A stretch of 64,000 nucleotides of DNA from NCBI RefSeq assembly GCF_034387475.1, contig NZ_JAXCIL010000002.1:434001-498000 (forward strand). Reading direction: 5' to 3'. The notes beneath the pieces were generated by a model that worked only from the letters and a program-made list of their open reading frames with translations, ran no database searches and was not told the DNA's origin. Shown piece after piece: positions 29,681-41,544 of the stretch (position 1 is its first letter; the number at the start of each line of letters is the position of its first letter). The DNA comes from Pseudomonas sp. Teo4 (GTDB lineage: Bacteria > Pseudomonadota > Gammaproteobacteria > Pseudomonadales > Pseudomonadaceae). Both the position numbers and the translations under genes were made by a program.

Positions 29681-29707
29681 TTATCGGCAGAACTGCGCCA
29701 GACTATA
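29681..29707 (-). promoter_or_regulatory. sigma28 (FliA) promoter for motAB
   Basis: On the minus strand, TATA (29704-29707), 15 bases, then GCCGATAA (29681-29688). The flagellar consensus is TAAA-N15-GCCGATAA, so only one base of the -35 element differs. The predicted leader to the motA ATG is about 58 nt. Confidence 0.8.
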
Positions 29708-29746
29708 GCCACTCAATGCGAAAAGCCAGTTCGGACTGATGTCAAA

Positions 29747-31282
29747 ATGCCAATTGAAACCAAGGTACCTACTCAGGCGCCGCGTACGCTAGAAGCGTGG
29801 ATCAAACTGCTGGACAGTGTCCGCCTGCCGGTGCCGAAGCAGAGTTATGACCAGGTCATGTCGGCCATCAACGACAGCCGCCGCTCCCTGCGCGAAATTG
29901 CCGAACTGATGCAGGACAGCCCAGCCTTGGTGCTGTCAGTGATGCGGGAAGCCAACCACCCGGCCAACGCCAGCCTGGCGGAACCGGCCGAAAGCCTGGA
30001 AATCGCCCTCAATCGACTGGGCCTGGGGCGCACCAGGGAACTGTTGATGCGCCTGCCGGCACTGCCAGATGACGACATTCCGCCTGTGTTGCGCCAGTTC
30101 CTGCTGATCAGCCAGCACGCCTCGCAGCAGGCCAACGGTTTGTTTGCCAGCCGCCTGGCACGGCTGTGGCAGGAAATCCACTGGGGCAGCCTGCTGTTCC
30201 TGTCCCCCCTGTGGCCAATGGCCTTGGCCTACCCGAAGCTGCTCGATGCATGGGAACTGCGAGTTATCCACAAGGGCGAAGAGGCTGCAGAGGTTGAGCT
30301 TGAGCTGTTTGGTGTGCGCATCATGGCGCTGTGCCAAGCCGTGGCCGAGCACTGGCGCCTGTCGCAATGGGTAACCCAAGGCTACCGTCTGCTGCTGGAA
30401 GAGCGCGAACAGCTCAGCCAGATACTGAGCATCGCCCGCGACGAAGACCTGCTTAGCCAGCAGCACCGCCTGGACGAGGCACCCGCCCTGAGCCGCTGGT
30501 TCAACCAACCTGCCAACACCGTATTGCTGGCCAACAACCTGGCACTGGCGGCCCAGGTCGGCTGGGACAACCCGCATTTGCTGCGTTGGCAGTTGCTGAC
30601 AGCGCTTTATTTGCAAATCTCGCTGGAAGACGTGCAGCAACAGGTTCACCAACAGGCGGCCGCCAGCGCCCGCCGCCACGCCAGGCATGCCCTGTTCCAC
30701 CCTGCCGAAGCCCTGATCTGGCCCTGGCAGCAACGTCGCCCGCACCCCGACATGCTGGCACCGCCGCCTCCTTCCAGCGAGGACCTCGGCCTCTGGCGCA
30801 AACTGTGCGAGCAGATGCTCGCGCAACCCAGCCCGTTCACCAATGCCGTGCATTTGTCCAATCAGGCGCGCCAAGCCCTGCAGGCATGCGGCATGCAGCG
30901 CATCCTGCTGCTGACCCTGGACAAGGCCAGCGACCTGCTGCGCGTCCAGCAAGCTGCGGGGCTGCCCAAGGAGGCGGCAGCAATCGCCTTGCCGGTGGCC
31001 CAGAACAGGCTGCTGCAAAAGCTGGTCAGCAAGGCCGGGCAACTGCGCCTCACACCCGAAAACCATGCCCAGTTCTCAGCGCTGCTGCCAACGCCACTTC
31101 GCGCATTCTTCCGCAGCGAGCATGTGTTGCTGCGCTCGCTGGCGGTCAACGACCAGGTGCTGATGCTGGCCGTGGCCGATCAGGGCGGCAAGCCGCTGGC
31201 CGATGTCAGCGTGCAGGCCTTCGGCAAGACCGCGCAATGTATCGAGCGTGCCCTGATGGTGTTTGCCACCCGCAATGCCTGA
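29747..31282 (+). CDS. HDOD domain-containing protein
   Basis: A 511-residue cytoplasmic protein. The N-terminal 230 residues resemble an HDOD domain (LLDSVRLPVPKQSYDQVMSAI, LREIAELMQDSPALVLSVMREANH, LEIALNRLGLGRTRELLMRLP), a helical HD-like fold without the metal-binding HD pair that serves in signalling. The C-terminal half has no motif I recognise; its last 120 residues could be GAF-like. It is divergent from motAB across 130 bases. TATAGC at 29704-29709 may be its -10 element. A link to motility or c-di-GMP control is only suggested by position. Confidence 0.8.
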   Translation: MPIETKVPTQAPRTLEAWIKLLDSVRLPVPKQSYDQVMSAINDSRRSLREIAELMQDSPALVLSVMREANHPANASLAEPAESLEIALNRLGLGRTRELLMRLPALPDDDIPPVLRQFLLISQHASQQANGLFASRLARLWQEIHWGSLLFLSPLWPMALAYPKLLDAWELRVIHKGEEAAEVELELFGVRIMALCQAVAEHWRLSQWVTQGYRLLLEEREQLSQILSIARDEDLLSQQHRLDEAPALSRWFNQPANTVLLANNLALAAQVGWDNPHLLRWQLLTALYLQISLEDVQQQVHQQAAASARRHARHALFHPAEALIWPWQQRRPHPDMLAPPPPSSEDLGLWRKLCEQMLAQPSPFTNAVHLSNQARQALQACGMQRILLLTLDKASDLLRVQQAAGLPKEAAAIALPVAQNRLLQKLVSKAGQLRLTPENHAQFSALLPTPLRAFFRSEHVLLRSLAVNDQVLMLAVADQGGKPLADVSVQAFGKTAQCIERALMVFATRNA

Positions 31283-31326
31283 GCCTTGCGCTACAATCGC
31301 CCCTCTTTCCACACTGGAGACCGTGG

Positions 31327-32136
31327 ATGACTGACTTTTCCGGATTGCCCCTGGTGATCGAACCCGAGGACCTGTTGCCGCGCCTGAATTCGCCGCAGCT
31401 GATTCTGGTCGACCTGAGCAGCGCCAACCGCTATGTCAGCGGGCACATCCCTGGGGCACGCTTCGTTGAGGGCAAGCGCACCCAACTGGGGCAGCCACCG
31501 GCGCCTGGCCTGCTGCCGGCCCTGGCGGATCTGGAGAAACTGTTCAGCGAGCTCGGCCATCGTGACGACGCTGTTTATGTGGTGTACGACGATGAAGGGG
31601 GCGGCTGGGCCGGCCGTTTCATCTGGCTGCTCGACGTGATTGGCCACAAGGCTTACCACTACCTCAACGGCGGTATCCAGTCGTGGCCGGCCGACAAGCT
31701 CTCCACCGAGGTACCGGCGCCGGCCGCTGCATCGGTAGGCCTGCACCTGCACAACGAACCCACCGCCACCCGCGAATACCTGCAAAGCCGCCTGGGCGCC
31801 GACGACCTGGTCATCTGGGATGCCCGCGGCCCGCAGGAGTTTTCTGGCGAGAAGGTTCTGGCGGCCAAGGGCGGGCATATCCCTGGAGCCATCAACTTCG
31901 AGTGGACGGCCGGAATGGATCTCAACGATCACCTGCGCATCCGCAAGGATATCGCTGAAGTCCTGCGCAACCTCGGCATCACTCCGGACAAGGAAGTGAT
32001 CACCCACTGCCAGACCCACCGCCGCTCCGGTTTCACCTACCTGGTGGCCAAAGCCCTCGGCTACCCGCGCATCAAGGCTTACGCCGGCTCGTGGAGCGAA
32101 TGGGGCAACCACCCGGACACGCCTGTAGAAGTCTAA
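31327..32136 (+). CDS. sulfurtransferase with two rhodanese domains
   Basis: A 269-residue tandem rhodanese of the thiosulfate/3-mercaptopyruvate sulfurtransferase family. The N-terminal domain (about 1-130) has YDDEGGGWAGR where the active loop would be, so it lacks the cysteine and is a structural domain. The C-terminal domain (about 140-269) carries the active loop CQTHRRSG with the nucleophilic cysteine. GGAG precedes the ATG at 31327. It is followed by psd after 9 bases and probably co-transcribed with it. The donor substrate is not determined by the sequence. Confidence 0.92.
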   Translation: MTDFSGLPLVIEPEDLLPRLNSPQLILVDLSSANRYVSGHIPGARFVEGKRTQLGQPPAPGLLPALADLEKLFSELGHRDDAVYVVYDDEGGGWAGRFIWLLDVIGHKAYHYLNGGIQSWPADKLSTEVPAPAAASVGLHLHNEPTATREYLQSRLGADDLVIWDARGPQEFSGEKVLAAKGGHIPGAINFEWTAGMDLNDHLRIRKDIAEVLRNLGITPDKEVITHCQTHRRSGFTYLVAKALGYPRIKAYAGSWSEWGNHPDTPVEV

Positions 32137-32145
32137 GGAACCTGC

Positions 32146-33009
32146 ATGAAATCCCGTTTGTTCATCATCAGCCAGCACCTGCTGCCGCATCACCTGCTGT
32201 CGCGACTGGCAGGCTGCATCGCCGAGTGCCGCGCGCGCTGGTTCAAGAACGCCTTCACCGCTTGGTTCGCCAAGCGCTATCAGGTGAACATGAGCGAGGC
32301 GCTGGTCGAAGACCTCACCGCCTACGAGCACTTCAACGCCTTCTTCACTCGCGCCCTCAAACCAGGTGCACGCCCACTGGACGAAACTCCAGGCGCTGTT
32401 CTCTGCCCGGCCGACGGTGCGGTGAGCCAGCTGGGTCCCATCGAGCACGGTCGTATCTTCCAGGCCAAGGGCCACAGCTTCAGCGCGCTGGAGCTGCTGG
32501 GCGGCGACCCTGCCCTTGCGGCGCCGTTCATGGGCGGCGAGTTCGCCACCATCTACCTGTCGCCCAAGGATTACCACCGCGTGCACATGCCGCTGGCCGG
32601 TACCCTGCGCGAAATGGTCTACGTTCCAGGCCGGCTGTTCTCGGTCAACCAGACCACCGCAGAGAACGTCCCCGAACTGTTCGCCCGCAACGAGCGTGTT
32701 GTCTGCCTGTTCGACACCGAACGTGGCCCGATGGCCGTGGTGCTGGTGGGCGCGATGATCGTCGCCTCGATCGAAACCGTCTGGGCCGGCCTGGTCACGC
32801 CACCCAAGCGTGAGCTGAAGACATTCCGCTACGACGAAGGCAGCCGCGCTCCGATCCACCTGGAAAAAGGTGCCGAACTGGGTCGCTTCAAGTTGGGCTC
32901 GACCGCCATCGTGCTGTTCGGTCCAGAGCAGGTGAAGTGGGCTGAATCGCTGGGTGCCGGCTCGGCAGTGCGCATGGGCCAATTCCTGGCCCAGCCGCAG
33001 CAGGGCTGA
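32146..33009 (+). CDS. psd: phosphatidylserine decarboxylase proenzyme
   Basis: A 287-residue membrane-associated proenzyme that makes phosphatidylethanolamine. The self-cleavage motif LGST lies at about residues 250-253; cleavage between Gly and Ser creates the pyruvoyl cofactor at the N-terminus of a small alpha chain of about 36 residues. [15 protein letters not shown] and DYHRVHMP (catalytic His) are typical. In E. coli psd follows rsgA directly; here motAB, the HDOD gene and the rhodanese lie between. Confidence 0.97.
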   Translation: MKSRLFIISQHLLPHHLLSRLAGCIAECRARWFKNAFTAWFAKRYQVNMSEALVEDLTAYEHFNAFFTRALKPGARPLDETPGAVLCPADGAVSQLGPIEHGRIFQAKGHSFSALELLGGDPALAAPFMGGEFATIYLSPKDYHRVHMPLAGTLREMVYVPGRLFSVNQTTAENVPELFARNERVVCLFDTERGPMAVVLVGAMIVASIETVWAGLVTPPKRELKTFRYDEGSRAPIHLEKGAELGRFKLGSTAIVLFGPEQVKWAESLGAGSAVRMGQFLAQPQQG

Positions 33010-33019
33010 TCGCTTCAAC

Positions 33020-33042
33020 GCCCCCGGCGCAAAGCCGGGGGC
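33020..33042 (+). terminator. GC-rich hairpin after psd
   Basis: Perfect 9-bp stem GCCCCCGGC/GCCGGGGGC with a 5-base loop, 11 bases after the psd stop. Only scattered T follow, so it is a weak or two-sided terminator between convergent genes. Confidence 0.5.
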
Positions 33043-33061
33043 GTCTACTCGGCCGCAAAGG

Positions 33062-33463
33062 CTAACCGAGCAGGCTGCGGAAGCCGATCGGGCCCTCATC
33101 GTTGTAGGTATTGGTACCGTTGAGGGTAAGCCCGCCATCGTTGGACTTGACGCTCAAGGCGACGACACTCTGATTATCGCGCCCGCCGATCACCCACTCC
33201 CCGCCCGGATGCCAAGGGGCACTGCTGCCACCCCACTGGTTCTGAACCTGGTAGCGGTTCTGCGCGATGCGCTTGCCCTGGAAGCCAATCGGCCCTTCGC
33301 CGGCATAGGTCATGACACCTTGCAGTGTCTGGCCGCCATCGCTCGACTTGACTTCGACTGACACCACTTTCTGGTTGTCACGCCCCCCGATCACCCAGAT
33401 TCCGCCTGGGTGCCAAGGTGCCGAGTTACCGCCCCACTGATTCTCCACTGCGTACTTGGACAT
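33062..33463 (-). CDS. OAA-family high-mannose-binding lectin
   Basis: A 133-residue protein made of two tandem repeats of about 66 residues. Each repeat has WGG(N/S)SAPWHPGG, WVIGGRDNQ, VKS(S/N)DGG.TL and EGPIGF. This matches the Oscillatoria agardhii agglutinin family, including the P. fluorescens agglutinin, which form a compact beta-barrel with two carbohydrate sites specific for the core of high-mannose glycans. No signal peptide is visible. The start at 33463 (MSKYAVENQ) has AAGGAG ahead; an upstream in-frame ATG gives an extra 27 residues without family support. It stands alone between psd and serB. The natural target and export route are unknown. Confidence 0.92.
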   Translation of the reverse strand: MSKYAVENQWGGNSAPWHPGGIWVIGGRDNQKVVSVEVKSSDGGQTLQGVMTYAGEGPIGFQGKRIAQNRYQVQNQWGGSSAPWHPGGEWVIGGRDNQSVVALSVKSNDGGLTLNGTNTYNDEGPIGFRSLLG

Positions 33464-33626
33464 GAACTTCTTCTCCTTGAAGTTGATGGCCACGAGGACT
33501 CCCCCCGGGCCAGTACGGTCGATGGGAAAACCGTACGGATCCAAGCCTAGATGGTGATCACAGGGTGACTTAGAACAGTTCGCAATCAGCGCCTACAACG
33601 CGATCGCGCGGGATTTTTTGCGCTCA

Positions 33627-33710
33627 ATAGCCAGCAAGCCGGCCCCTACATGGACCGCGACGACCTCAAGATCGCCGCTGTACCTGCAGGAGCCGGCTTG
33701 CCGGCGATGC
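33627..33710. repeat. REP doublet, GCCGGC type, with conserved spacer
   Basis: Inverted units at about 33627-33650 and 33688-33710. The spacer begins ACATGGACCGCGACGACCTC and is nearly the same as in the doublet at 44229-44306. It lies between the lectin and serB. Confidence 0.85.
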
Positions 33711-33740
33711 GGGCTGCAAATGCGGCCCGGTTTTTTCGGA

Positions 33741-34955
33741 TCAGTTGCGAGCGTCGCGGTCACGCATACCCAGCAGGTACAGCACACCGTCCAGCCCCAG
33801 GGTGGAAATCGCCTGTTTGGCCGACTGGCGCACCAATGGCTTGGCCCGGAACGCCACGCCCAGGCCTGCCAGCGACAGCATCGGCAGGTCGTTGGCACCG
33901 TCGCCCACGGCGATGGTCTGCTCCAGTTGCAGGCCCTCTTCGCTGGCCAGTTGTTGCAGCAGGTCAGCCTTGCGCTGGGCGTCGACGATGGGTTCCACGG
34001 CCACGCCGGTCACCTTGCCATCGACCACTTCCAGCTCGTTGGCAAACACGTAGTCGATGCCCAGGCGCGCCTGCACCTGCTTGGCAAAGTAGGAGAAACC
34101 GCCCGAGAGGATGGCGGTCTTGTAGCCCAGGCGCTTGAGCTCGGCGAACAGGTTCTCGGCGCCCTCGGTCAGACGCAGCGAAGCGCCGATCTCGTCCAGC
34201 ACACCCACATCCAGGCCCTTGAGCAGCGCCATGCGCTCTTTGAAGCTGGCGCGGAAATCCAGTTCGCCGCGCATTGCCCGCTCGGTGATCGCCGACACCT
34301 GCTCGCCCACGCCTGCGGCCTTGGCCAACTCGTCGATGACTTCGGCTTCGATCAGCGTCGAGTCCATGTCGAATACCGCCAGGCGGCGGTTACGGCGGTA
34401 CAGGTCGTCTTTCTGGAAAGCGATGTCGATTTTCAGCTCGTCCGACAGGGCGAAGAAGGCCGCACGCAGGGCCTGGCCATCGCTCGGCTCGCCACGCACG
34501 GAAATCTCCAGGGCGGCCTTGCCGTTGTCCTGAGGGGCATCCAGCACCACCCGAGCCGACAAACGCTCGATGCGCTCGATGGTCAGGTCGTACTGGCTGA
34601 TGACTGCACTCACTCGCTGCAGCTGTTCTGGGGTGATCTTGCGGCTGAGCAGGGTAACGATGTGACGTGCCTCGCCCTGGCCGTCGGCCCAATGCTGGTA
34701 GTCGGCCTCGGAAATGGGCGTGTAACGCGCTTGCAGGTTCAGCTCATGGGCCTTGCCCTGAACGGCCTGCAGCAGGCTGGTGGCCACTTCGTTGTCCGGG
34801 ATATCGACCAGGATGCCGAACGACAAGGTGCCATGCATGACCGCAAGACCTATGTCGAGGATATTCACACCGCCCTGGAGCAGGACGCCGGTAATGGCCG
34901 CAGTGAGACCGGGACGGTCCTCACCGGTGATGTTGATCAGGACGATTTCGCGCAC
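33741..34955 (-). CDS. serB: phosphoserine phosphatase
   Basis: A 404-residue HAD-family phosphatase that makes serine from phosphoserine. The N-terminal half holds ACT-type regulatory domains (REIVLINITGEDRPGLTAAI start). The C-terminal HAD domain shows motif I FDMDSTLIEAE, motif II ILSGGF and motif IV GDGANDLPML. It starts at GTG 34955 with GGAG 7 bases ahead; this gives the usual pseudomonad length. The reading frame continues upstream without homology. Divergent from an AhpA/YtjB-like gene, as serB and ytjB are in E. coli. Confidence 0.96.
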   Translation of the reverse strand: MREIVLINITGEDRPGLTAAITGVLLQGGVNILDIGLAVMHGTLSFGILVDIPDNEVATSLLQAVQGKAHELNLQARYTPISEADYQHWADGQGEARHIVTLLSRKITPEQLQRVSAVISQYDLTIERIERLSARVVLDAPQDNGKAALEISVRGEPSDGQALRAAFFALSDELKIDIAFQKDDLYRRNRRLAVFDMDSTLIEAEVIDELAKAAGVGEQVSAITERAMRGELDFRASFKERMALLKGLDVGVLDEIGASLRLTEGAENLFAELKRLGYKTAILSGGFSYFAKQVQARLGIDYVFANELEVVDGKVTGVAVEPIVDAQRKADLLQQLASEEGLQLEQTIAVGDGANDLPMLSLAGLGVAFRAKPLVRQSAKQAISTLGLDGVLYLLGMRDRDARN

Positions 34956-35027
34956 AACCTGGCTCCGACTTCGATGAAAAATGCGCATTCTACCGATTTT
35001 CCATGACCATCGGGCGCCAACGATACT

Positions 35028-35055
35028 TTGCCGACAAAACACGGCTCGCTATACT
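35028..35055 (+). promoter_or_regulatory. sigma70-type promoter for the AhpA/YtjB-like gene
   Basis: TTGCCG (35028-35033), 16-base spacer and TATACT (35050-35055), about 35 bases ahead of the GTG at 35091. Confidence 0.6.
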
Positions 35056-35090
35056 GCGCAACACTTTTCTGCCATAAAGAGCCGCGCTCT

Positions 35091-36569
35091 GTGAACCGGC
35101 CCACGCCCGTCAAACCAGACAACTTCTTCCTGATGATCTTCCGTGCCCTGCGCCAACGTCGCATTCCCCTGGCACTGCGCATCGCCATCACCAACATTTT
35201 CCTGGTGGCGCTGGCGTTGGTGATCTACGCCTGCGTGATGGGCCTGCAATTCAAGCAGGCCATGCACGAGCAGGCCGACGCCCTTGGCCAGAGCCTGACC
35301 ACCCAGACCGCCACCTCGGCGACCGAGCTGCTGGTGTCCAACGACATCCTCAGTCTCAATGTGCTGCTGGGCAACCTGGTGAAGAACCCGCTGGTGGCCC
35401 ACGCAGCCATCTACAGCGTGGACAACCGCATACTGGCCGAAGCCGGCCAGCGCCCGCGCAACGGTCTGCTGGGTGAGGCCGAAGGCCTGTACCAGACCAA
35501 GATCACCTTCCAGGACGTGACCGCCGGGCAACTGCGCATCAGCCTGGACATGAGCCAGTTCCAGCAACCGATGCTGATCAGCCTGCAGAGCATGGGTATT
35601 CTGGGTGCCATCCTGCTGGCTCTGGCCTTGAGCCTGAGCCTGCGCCAGGGCCGCTACATCACCACGCCACTGCTGCAGTTGCGTGTGTGGCTGCGCGACC
35701 CACACCCCTACACCCCGGCCACCGACCGTCAGGACGAAATCGGCGACATCGCGCGCCAACTGCACGCACGTCTGGCCCCTCCGCCGCCCCCCGAGCCGGA
35801 GCCGGAGGAAGAGGAAGTGGAAGTGGAAGACGACGAGGACAGCTTCGACGACCTGCACGATGTCGCCACGACCGCCAAGGCCGCGCCACGGGCTAAAGCC
35901 GTGGCGCAGGCAGACGAAGATGACGATGACGCCTTCGCCGGGCTGCTGGATAACGAAGACAGCGCCCTCATTGCCAGTGCTTCCGACTCCAGAAAGCCGC
36001 AGAACACGGCAGTCCTGGCGGTTCAGCTGGGCTCTCAGGAACAACTGCGGCGCCTGCCCCGCACTCGCCTGACCGAGCTGCTGGAGCGTTATCGCGACTG
36101 CCTGGAACAGGCCGCGTCGCTGTATGAGGGTGAAACCTACACGCTCAATGACGGCAGTACCCTGGTGTTGTTCCACAGCGGAGACAGTGGCGAGGACTAC
36201 CTGACCAACGCCATCTGCTGTGGCGAGCTGTTGCGTGCCTTGGGCCACGCACTGCAGATCGAAGTGGCTGACAGCGGTATCACGCTGCAACTGCAGTTGG
36301 GTCTGGTGTCCGGCGACGACCTGCAAGGCATGGAGCAAGTCGACCTGCTGATGACCGAAAAGGCCCAGGACGCCCTGGCACTGTCCCAGCACAGCCGTAA
36401 CCTGCTGCTGGTCGAACGTCAGATCAGCGACGACAGCCTGATACGCCAGCGCGCACGTATCCGCCCGATTGCCAGCCCTGAGGGCGCGTGTTGCGTAGAG
36501 CGGTTGATGGAGCCTTATCCGTCGATGCTGGAGCGGCAGTTGGCGCGGATGCACGAGCGCAGGGCCTGA
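35091..36569 (+). CDS. AhpA/YtjB-family membrane protein with degenerate cyclase-like domain
   Basis: A 492-residue protein divergent from serB. The N-terminus has a transmembrane helix (about 24-46), a periplasmic part of about 100 residues and a second helix (about 165-185), the AhpA/YtjB (Smp) arrangement. A proline and acid-rich linker follows (PPPPPEPEPEEEE, then DDEDSFDDL). The last 190 residues resemble a class III nucleotide cyclase fold (LTELLERYRDCLEQAASLYEG, LNDGSTLVLFHSGD, LQLQLGLVSGD), but the metal-binding aspartates appear absent. The cyclase resemblance is my own reading. GTG 35091 is the likely start; its Shine-Dalgarno sequence is weak. Confidence 0.72.
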   Translation: MNRPTPVKPDNFFLMIFRALRQRRIPLALRIAITNIFLVALALVIYACVMGLQFKQAMHEQADALGQSLTTQTATSATELLVSNDILSLNVLLGNLVKNPLVAHAAIYSVDNRILAEAGQRPRNGLLGEAEGLYQTKITFQDVTAGQLRISLDMSQFQQPMLISLQSMGILGAILLALALSLSLRQGRYITTPLLQLRVWLRDPHPYTPATDRQDEIGDIARQLHARLAPPPPPEPEPEEEEVEVEDDEDSFDDLHDVATTAKAAPRAKAVAQADEDDDDAFAGLLDNEDSALIASASDSRKPQNTAVLAVQLGSQEQLRRLPRTRLTELLERYRDCLEQAASLYEGETYTLNDGSTLVLFHSGDSGEDYLTNAICCGELLRALGHALQIEVADSGITLQLQLGLVSGDDLQGMEQVDLLMTEKAQDALALSQHSRNLLLVERQISDDSLIRQRARIRPIASPEGACCVERLMEPYPSMLERQLARMHERRA

Positions 36570-36578
36570 CAAGGCTTT

Positions 36579-36775
36579 TGTAGGAGCCGGTTTGCCGGCG
36601 ATCAGGACAACGCGGTGTATGGCACCGGCTGCGCCGGTGATCGCCGGCAAGCCGGCTCCCACATGGACCGCGCAGTGCCGTACCTGGACTGCCCCCAAGA
36701 CAGTTGCTTCCACATGGACCGCTCCGATCTGGAAATCACTGCAGTACTTGTGGGAGCCGGCTTGCCGTGGCGACG
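36579..36775. repeat. cluster of REP units, GCCGGC type
   Basis: Three units: a single at about 36579-36602, one at 36638-36662 and one inverted at 36748-36772. The spacer contains ACATGGACCGC twice (36661 and 36712), as if a doublet had been partly duplicated. This fills most of the 318-base gene-free stretch between 36570 and 36887. Confidence 0.8.
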
Positions 36776-36837
36776 AACCGCGGCGATGGGGCCAGTACAG
36801 GCAGTTGCCCACAGGGGCACGCAGCAAAAATCCAGAC

Positions 36838-36875
36838 ACAAAAAAAAGCCCGCATCGCTGCGGGCTTTTTTGTGT
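36838..36875. terminator. bidirectional terminator
   Basis: Stem GCCCGCA/TGCGGGC with a 4-base loop (36848-36865), flanked by A-run and T-run, and by an outer CAGACACA/TGTGTCTG match. It serves the convergent AhpA/YtjB-like and PqiC-like genes. Confidence 0.93.
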
Positions 36876-36887
36876 CTGGCGGTTTGA

Positions 36888-37598
36888 TCAGAACCGATAA
36901 ACTTCCATATCGGTGCGAATCGGTGAAGCCATCGGAATCTTGGACTTCTCTGGCCCTTTCTTCACCTGCACCGGTGCAGCCGGCTTCTTCGGCGTATCTT
37001 CGGCGATGGCAGGCTGGTTGGCCAACGGCTTGACCGCAGAGCTCAACTGCTCAGCCAACTTTTGCAGCAACTGCCCCTGCGCTTGTACCTGCGAAGCTTC
37101 GCTACCCTCGTGCGGCTGCTCGAGGTGGACGATGCGGTTGTCACGCACATGACCACGGCGATCGAGCAGACGCCACTGGGCATCGAGAATCGCCGGCTGG
37201 TTCTTGCCCGAGTCCAGGCGAGTGATCGACAGCAGTACTTGCACATCCGGCGTGAAGCCGGTGCTGGCCGGTGCCAGGACGACGCGCTGGCTGTCCAGGC
37301 GCCAGGCAAGCTGACGCACCAGCAGTTGGTCTATATCAGCCGACAGGCTGCCCGCCCAACGGCCATCGGTGGCCGAACTCAAGCTGCCGTCAGCCTGACG
37401 CTGCAGGAAGGTTTCGCGCTGCAGGTAATCGGCGACCGACACCGGGCCGAGCACCACAGCCATGCCCGCACTTTGCGAAGGCTGGCCAGGATCACCGCTA
37501 TCGAGTTGGTACAAGGCCACTGGCTGATGCATGCTGCATCCGCTCAGCCCCAGCAAACCCGTCATCAGCAGCGCAAATGGAAGGCGCAGGAATTTCAT
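36888..37598 (-). CDS. PqiC-like outer-membrane lipoprotein (ABC-type auxiliary family)
   Basis: A 236-residue lipoprotein with signal peptide and lipobox LSGCS (Cys21). VALYQLDS and VVLGPVSVADYLQRE resemble PqiC/DUF330 proteins, which act with MCE-domain lipid transporters such as PqiAB. Those partner genes are not next to it here. The C-terminal 40 residues are Pro/Lys-rich, beyond the usual domain. ATG 37598 starts a normal signal sequence. The 37599-37773 gap to parC shows no clear feature. Confidence 0.82.
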   Translation of the reverse strand: MKFLRLPFALLMTGLLGLSGCSMHQPVALYQLDSGDPGQPSQSAGMAVVLGPVSVADYLQRETFLQRQADGSLSSATDGRWAGSLSADIDQLLVRQLAWRLDSQRVVLAPASTGFTPDVQVLLSITRLDSGKNQPAILDAQWRLLDRRGHVRDNRIVHLEQPHEGSEASQVQAQGQLLQKLAEQLSSAVKPLANQPAIAEDTPKKPAAPVQVKKGPEKSKIPMASPIRTDMEVYRF

Positions 37599-37773
37599 TC
37601 ATCCCATCCAGGCGGTCGCCACCAGGCAAACCGCAGTGATACTCATGTAGATTCAATCGGGTACACGGCCACGCCGGCACCGCAAGGGCACTATCATCCG
37701 CGAAATATCGGCCCGACTCCAGCATTTCTGCCTGGAACGACGCTGAAATTGCCGTTCCAGACAGACCGCTGGC

Positions 37774-40557
<2,784 letters not shown>

Positions 40558-40561
<4 letters not shown>

Positions 40562-41544
40562 GGCTTGGCACTCCAGCCGCCCTCGGGCGCGGCGAAGCGC
40601 CAGACGATCGGGCGCGACTCACCGTCGGCACGATCACCGTTGTTGTTGTCCAGGCCGACCCAGGCGCCCTTGGCGTCGATTACCAGCGCCTCGGCCAGGC
40701 CGAACGGCTGATCATAACGGCGCCCTTCCACCAAGGCGTCGGCGGCGAACGACCAGCAACGCTCGACCGCACCGGTACCGGCATCCCGGCGGCAGATGCG
40801 ATAGGCGTTGCGCTCGAGGGTGAACAGCTTGCCGTCAAACCAGGCCAGGTCGGAAAAGTCCCGCGACAAGGCTTGCGGATTAGGCATTTGCGCAGGCTGC
40901 ATTTCGACCCCGGCCTCGCTGAGCAGTACACAGCTGCGCTCGCAGGTCCAAACCGACTGCTGACGCTGCACCGCCACCAGGCCACGACGCTCGCGCTCGG
41001 CTGCCAACCACAGGCGGTCGCCTGCCGGGTTGATCGCCAAGCCTTCGAACAAGGCATTGAAGTTCAACAACATGCCACTGGCGCGTGCCTGGCGAATCAT
41101 CGTCGGGTCGATCTTCAACCAGTCTGGCTCGCCCTCGGCCGGCAACTGCAGCACGGCAGCATGGGCCTCACTGACCAGGAAGATATTGCCAGCCTTGTCG
41201 CAGGTGATGCCTTCGTAGTCCAGTTCACCACCGCGAATGTACGAAGCGGCCCAGTTGCGTGACTTCAGCCCCCAAGGCAAGCCACTTTCAGGTACTGGCG
41301 GCGGGGTGAAGGTCAGCGGCTGGGCGCGCCACACTGCATTTTGCTGGTCGAAGCGGTAGATGCGGTCGTCATCCCGGTCGGACACACCCCACAAGCCGCC
41401 CCGGCACAGGGCCAGACCGGACAAGTTGCCGCCGCGCATACCCTCGATCGGGTGCTCGGCGGTGAGCTTGAGCTCCGGCCAGTTGCCCGCCACGCCCGGC
41501 AGGGCAACCAACGCAAGAAAGGCCGCGAACAGCAGACGAATCAA
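40558..41544 (-). CDS. esterase-like/phytase-like beta-propeller protein, secreted
   Basis: A 328-residue protein with a signal peptide (cleaved near GVAGN) and a repeated WGVSDRDDDRIYRFD, YEGITCDKAGNIFLVSE, FEGLAINPAGDRLWLAAE pattern, matching the family described as esterase-like activity of phytase. It is probably a periplasmic beta-propeller. TTG at 41544 is the only workable start; GAGG lies 7 bases ahead and TTGA overlaps the parE stop. Its activity is not established by the sequence. Confidence 0.8.

Noticed and set aside
33464..33544. Longer start for the lectin at 33544
   Set aside because: The added 27 residues have no lectin features, and a clear AAGGAG sits ahead of the ATG at 33463.
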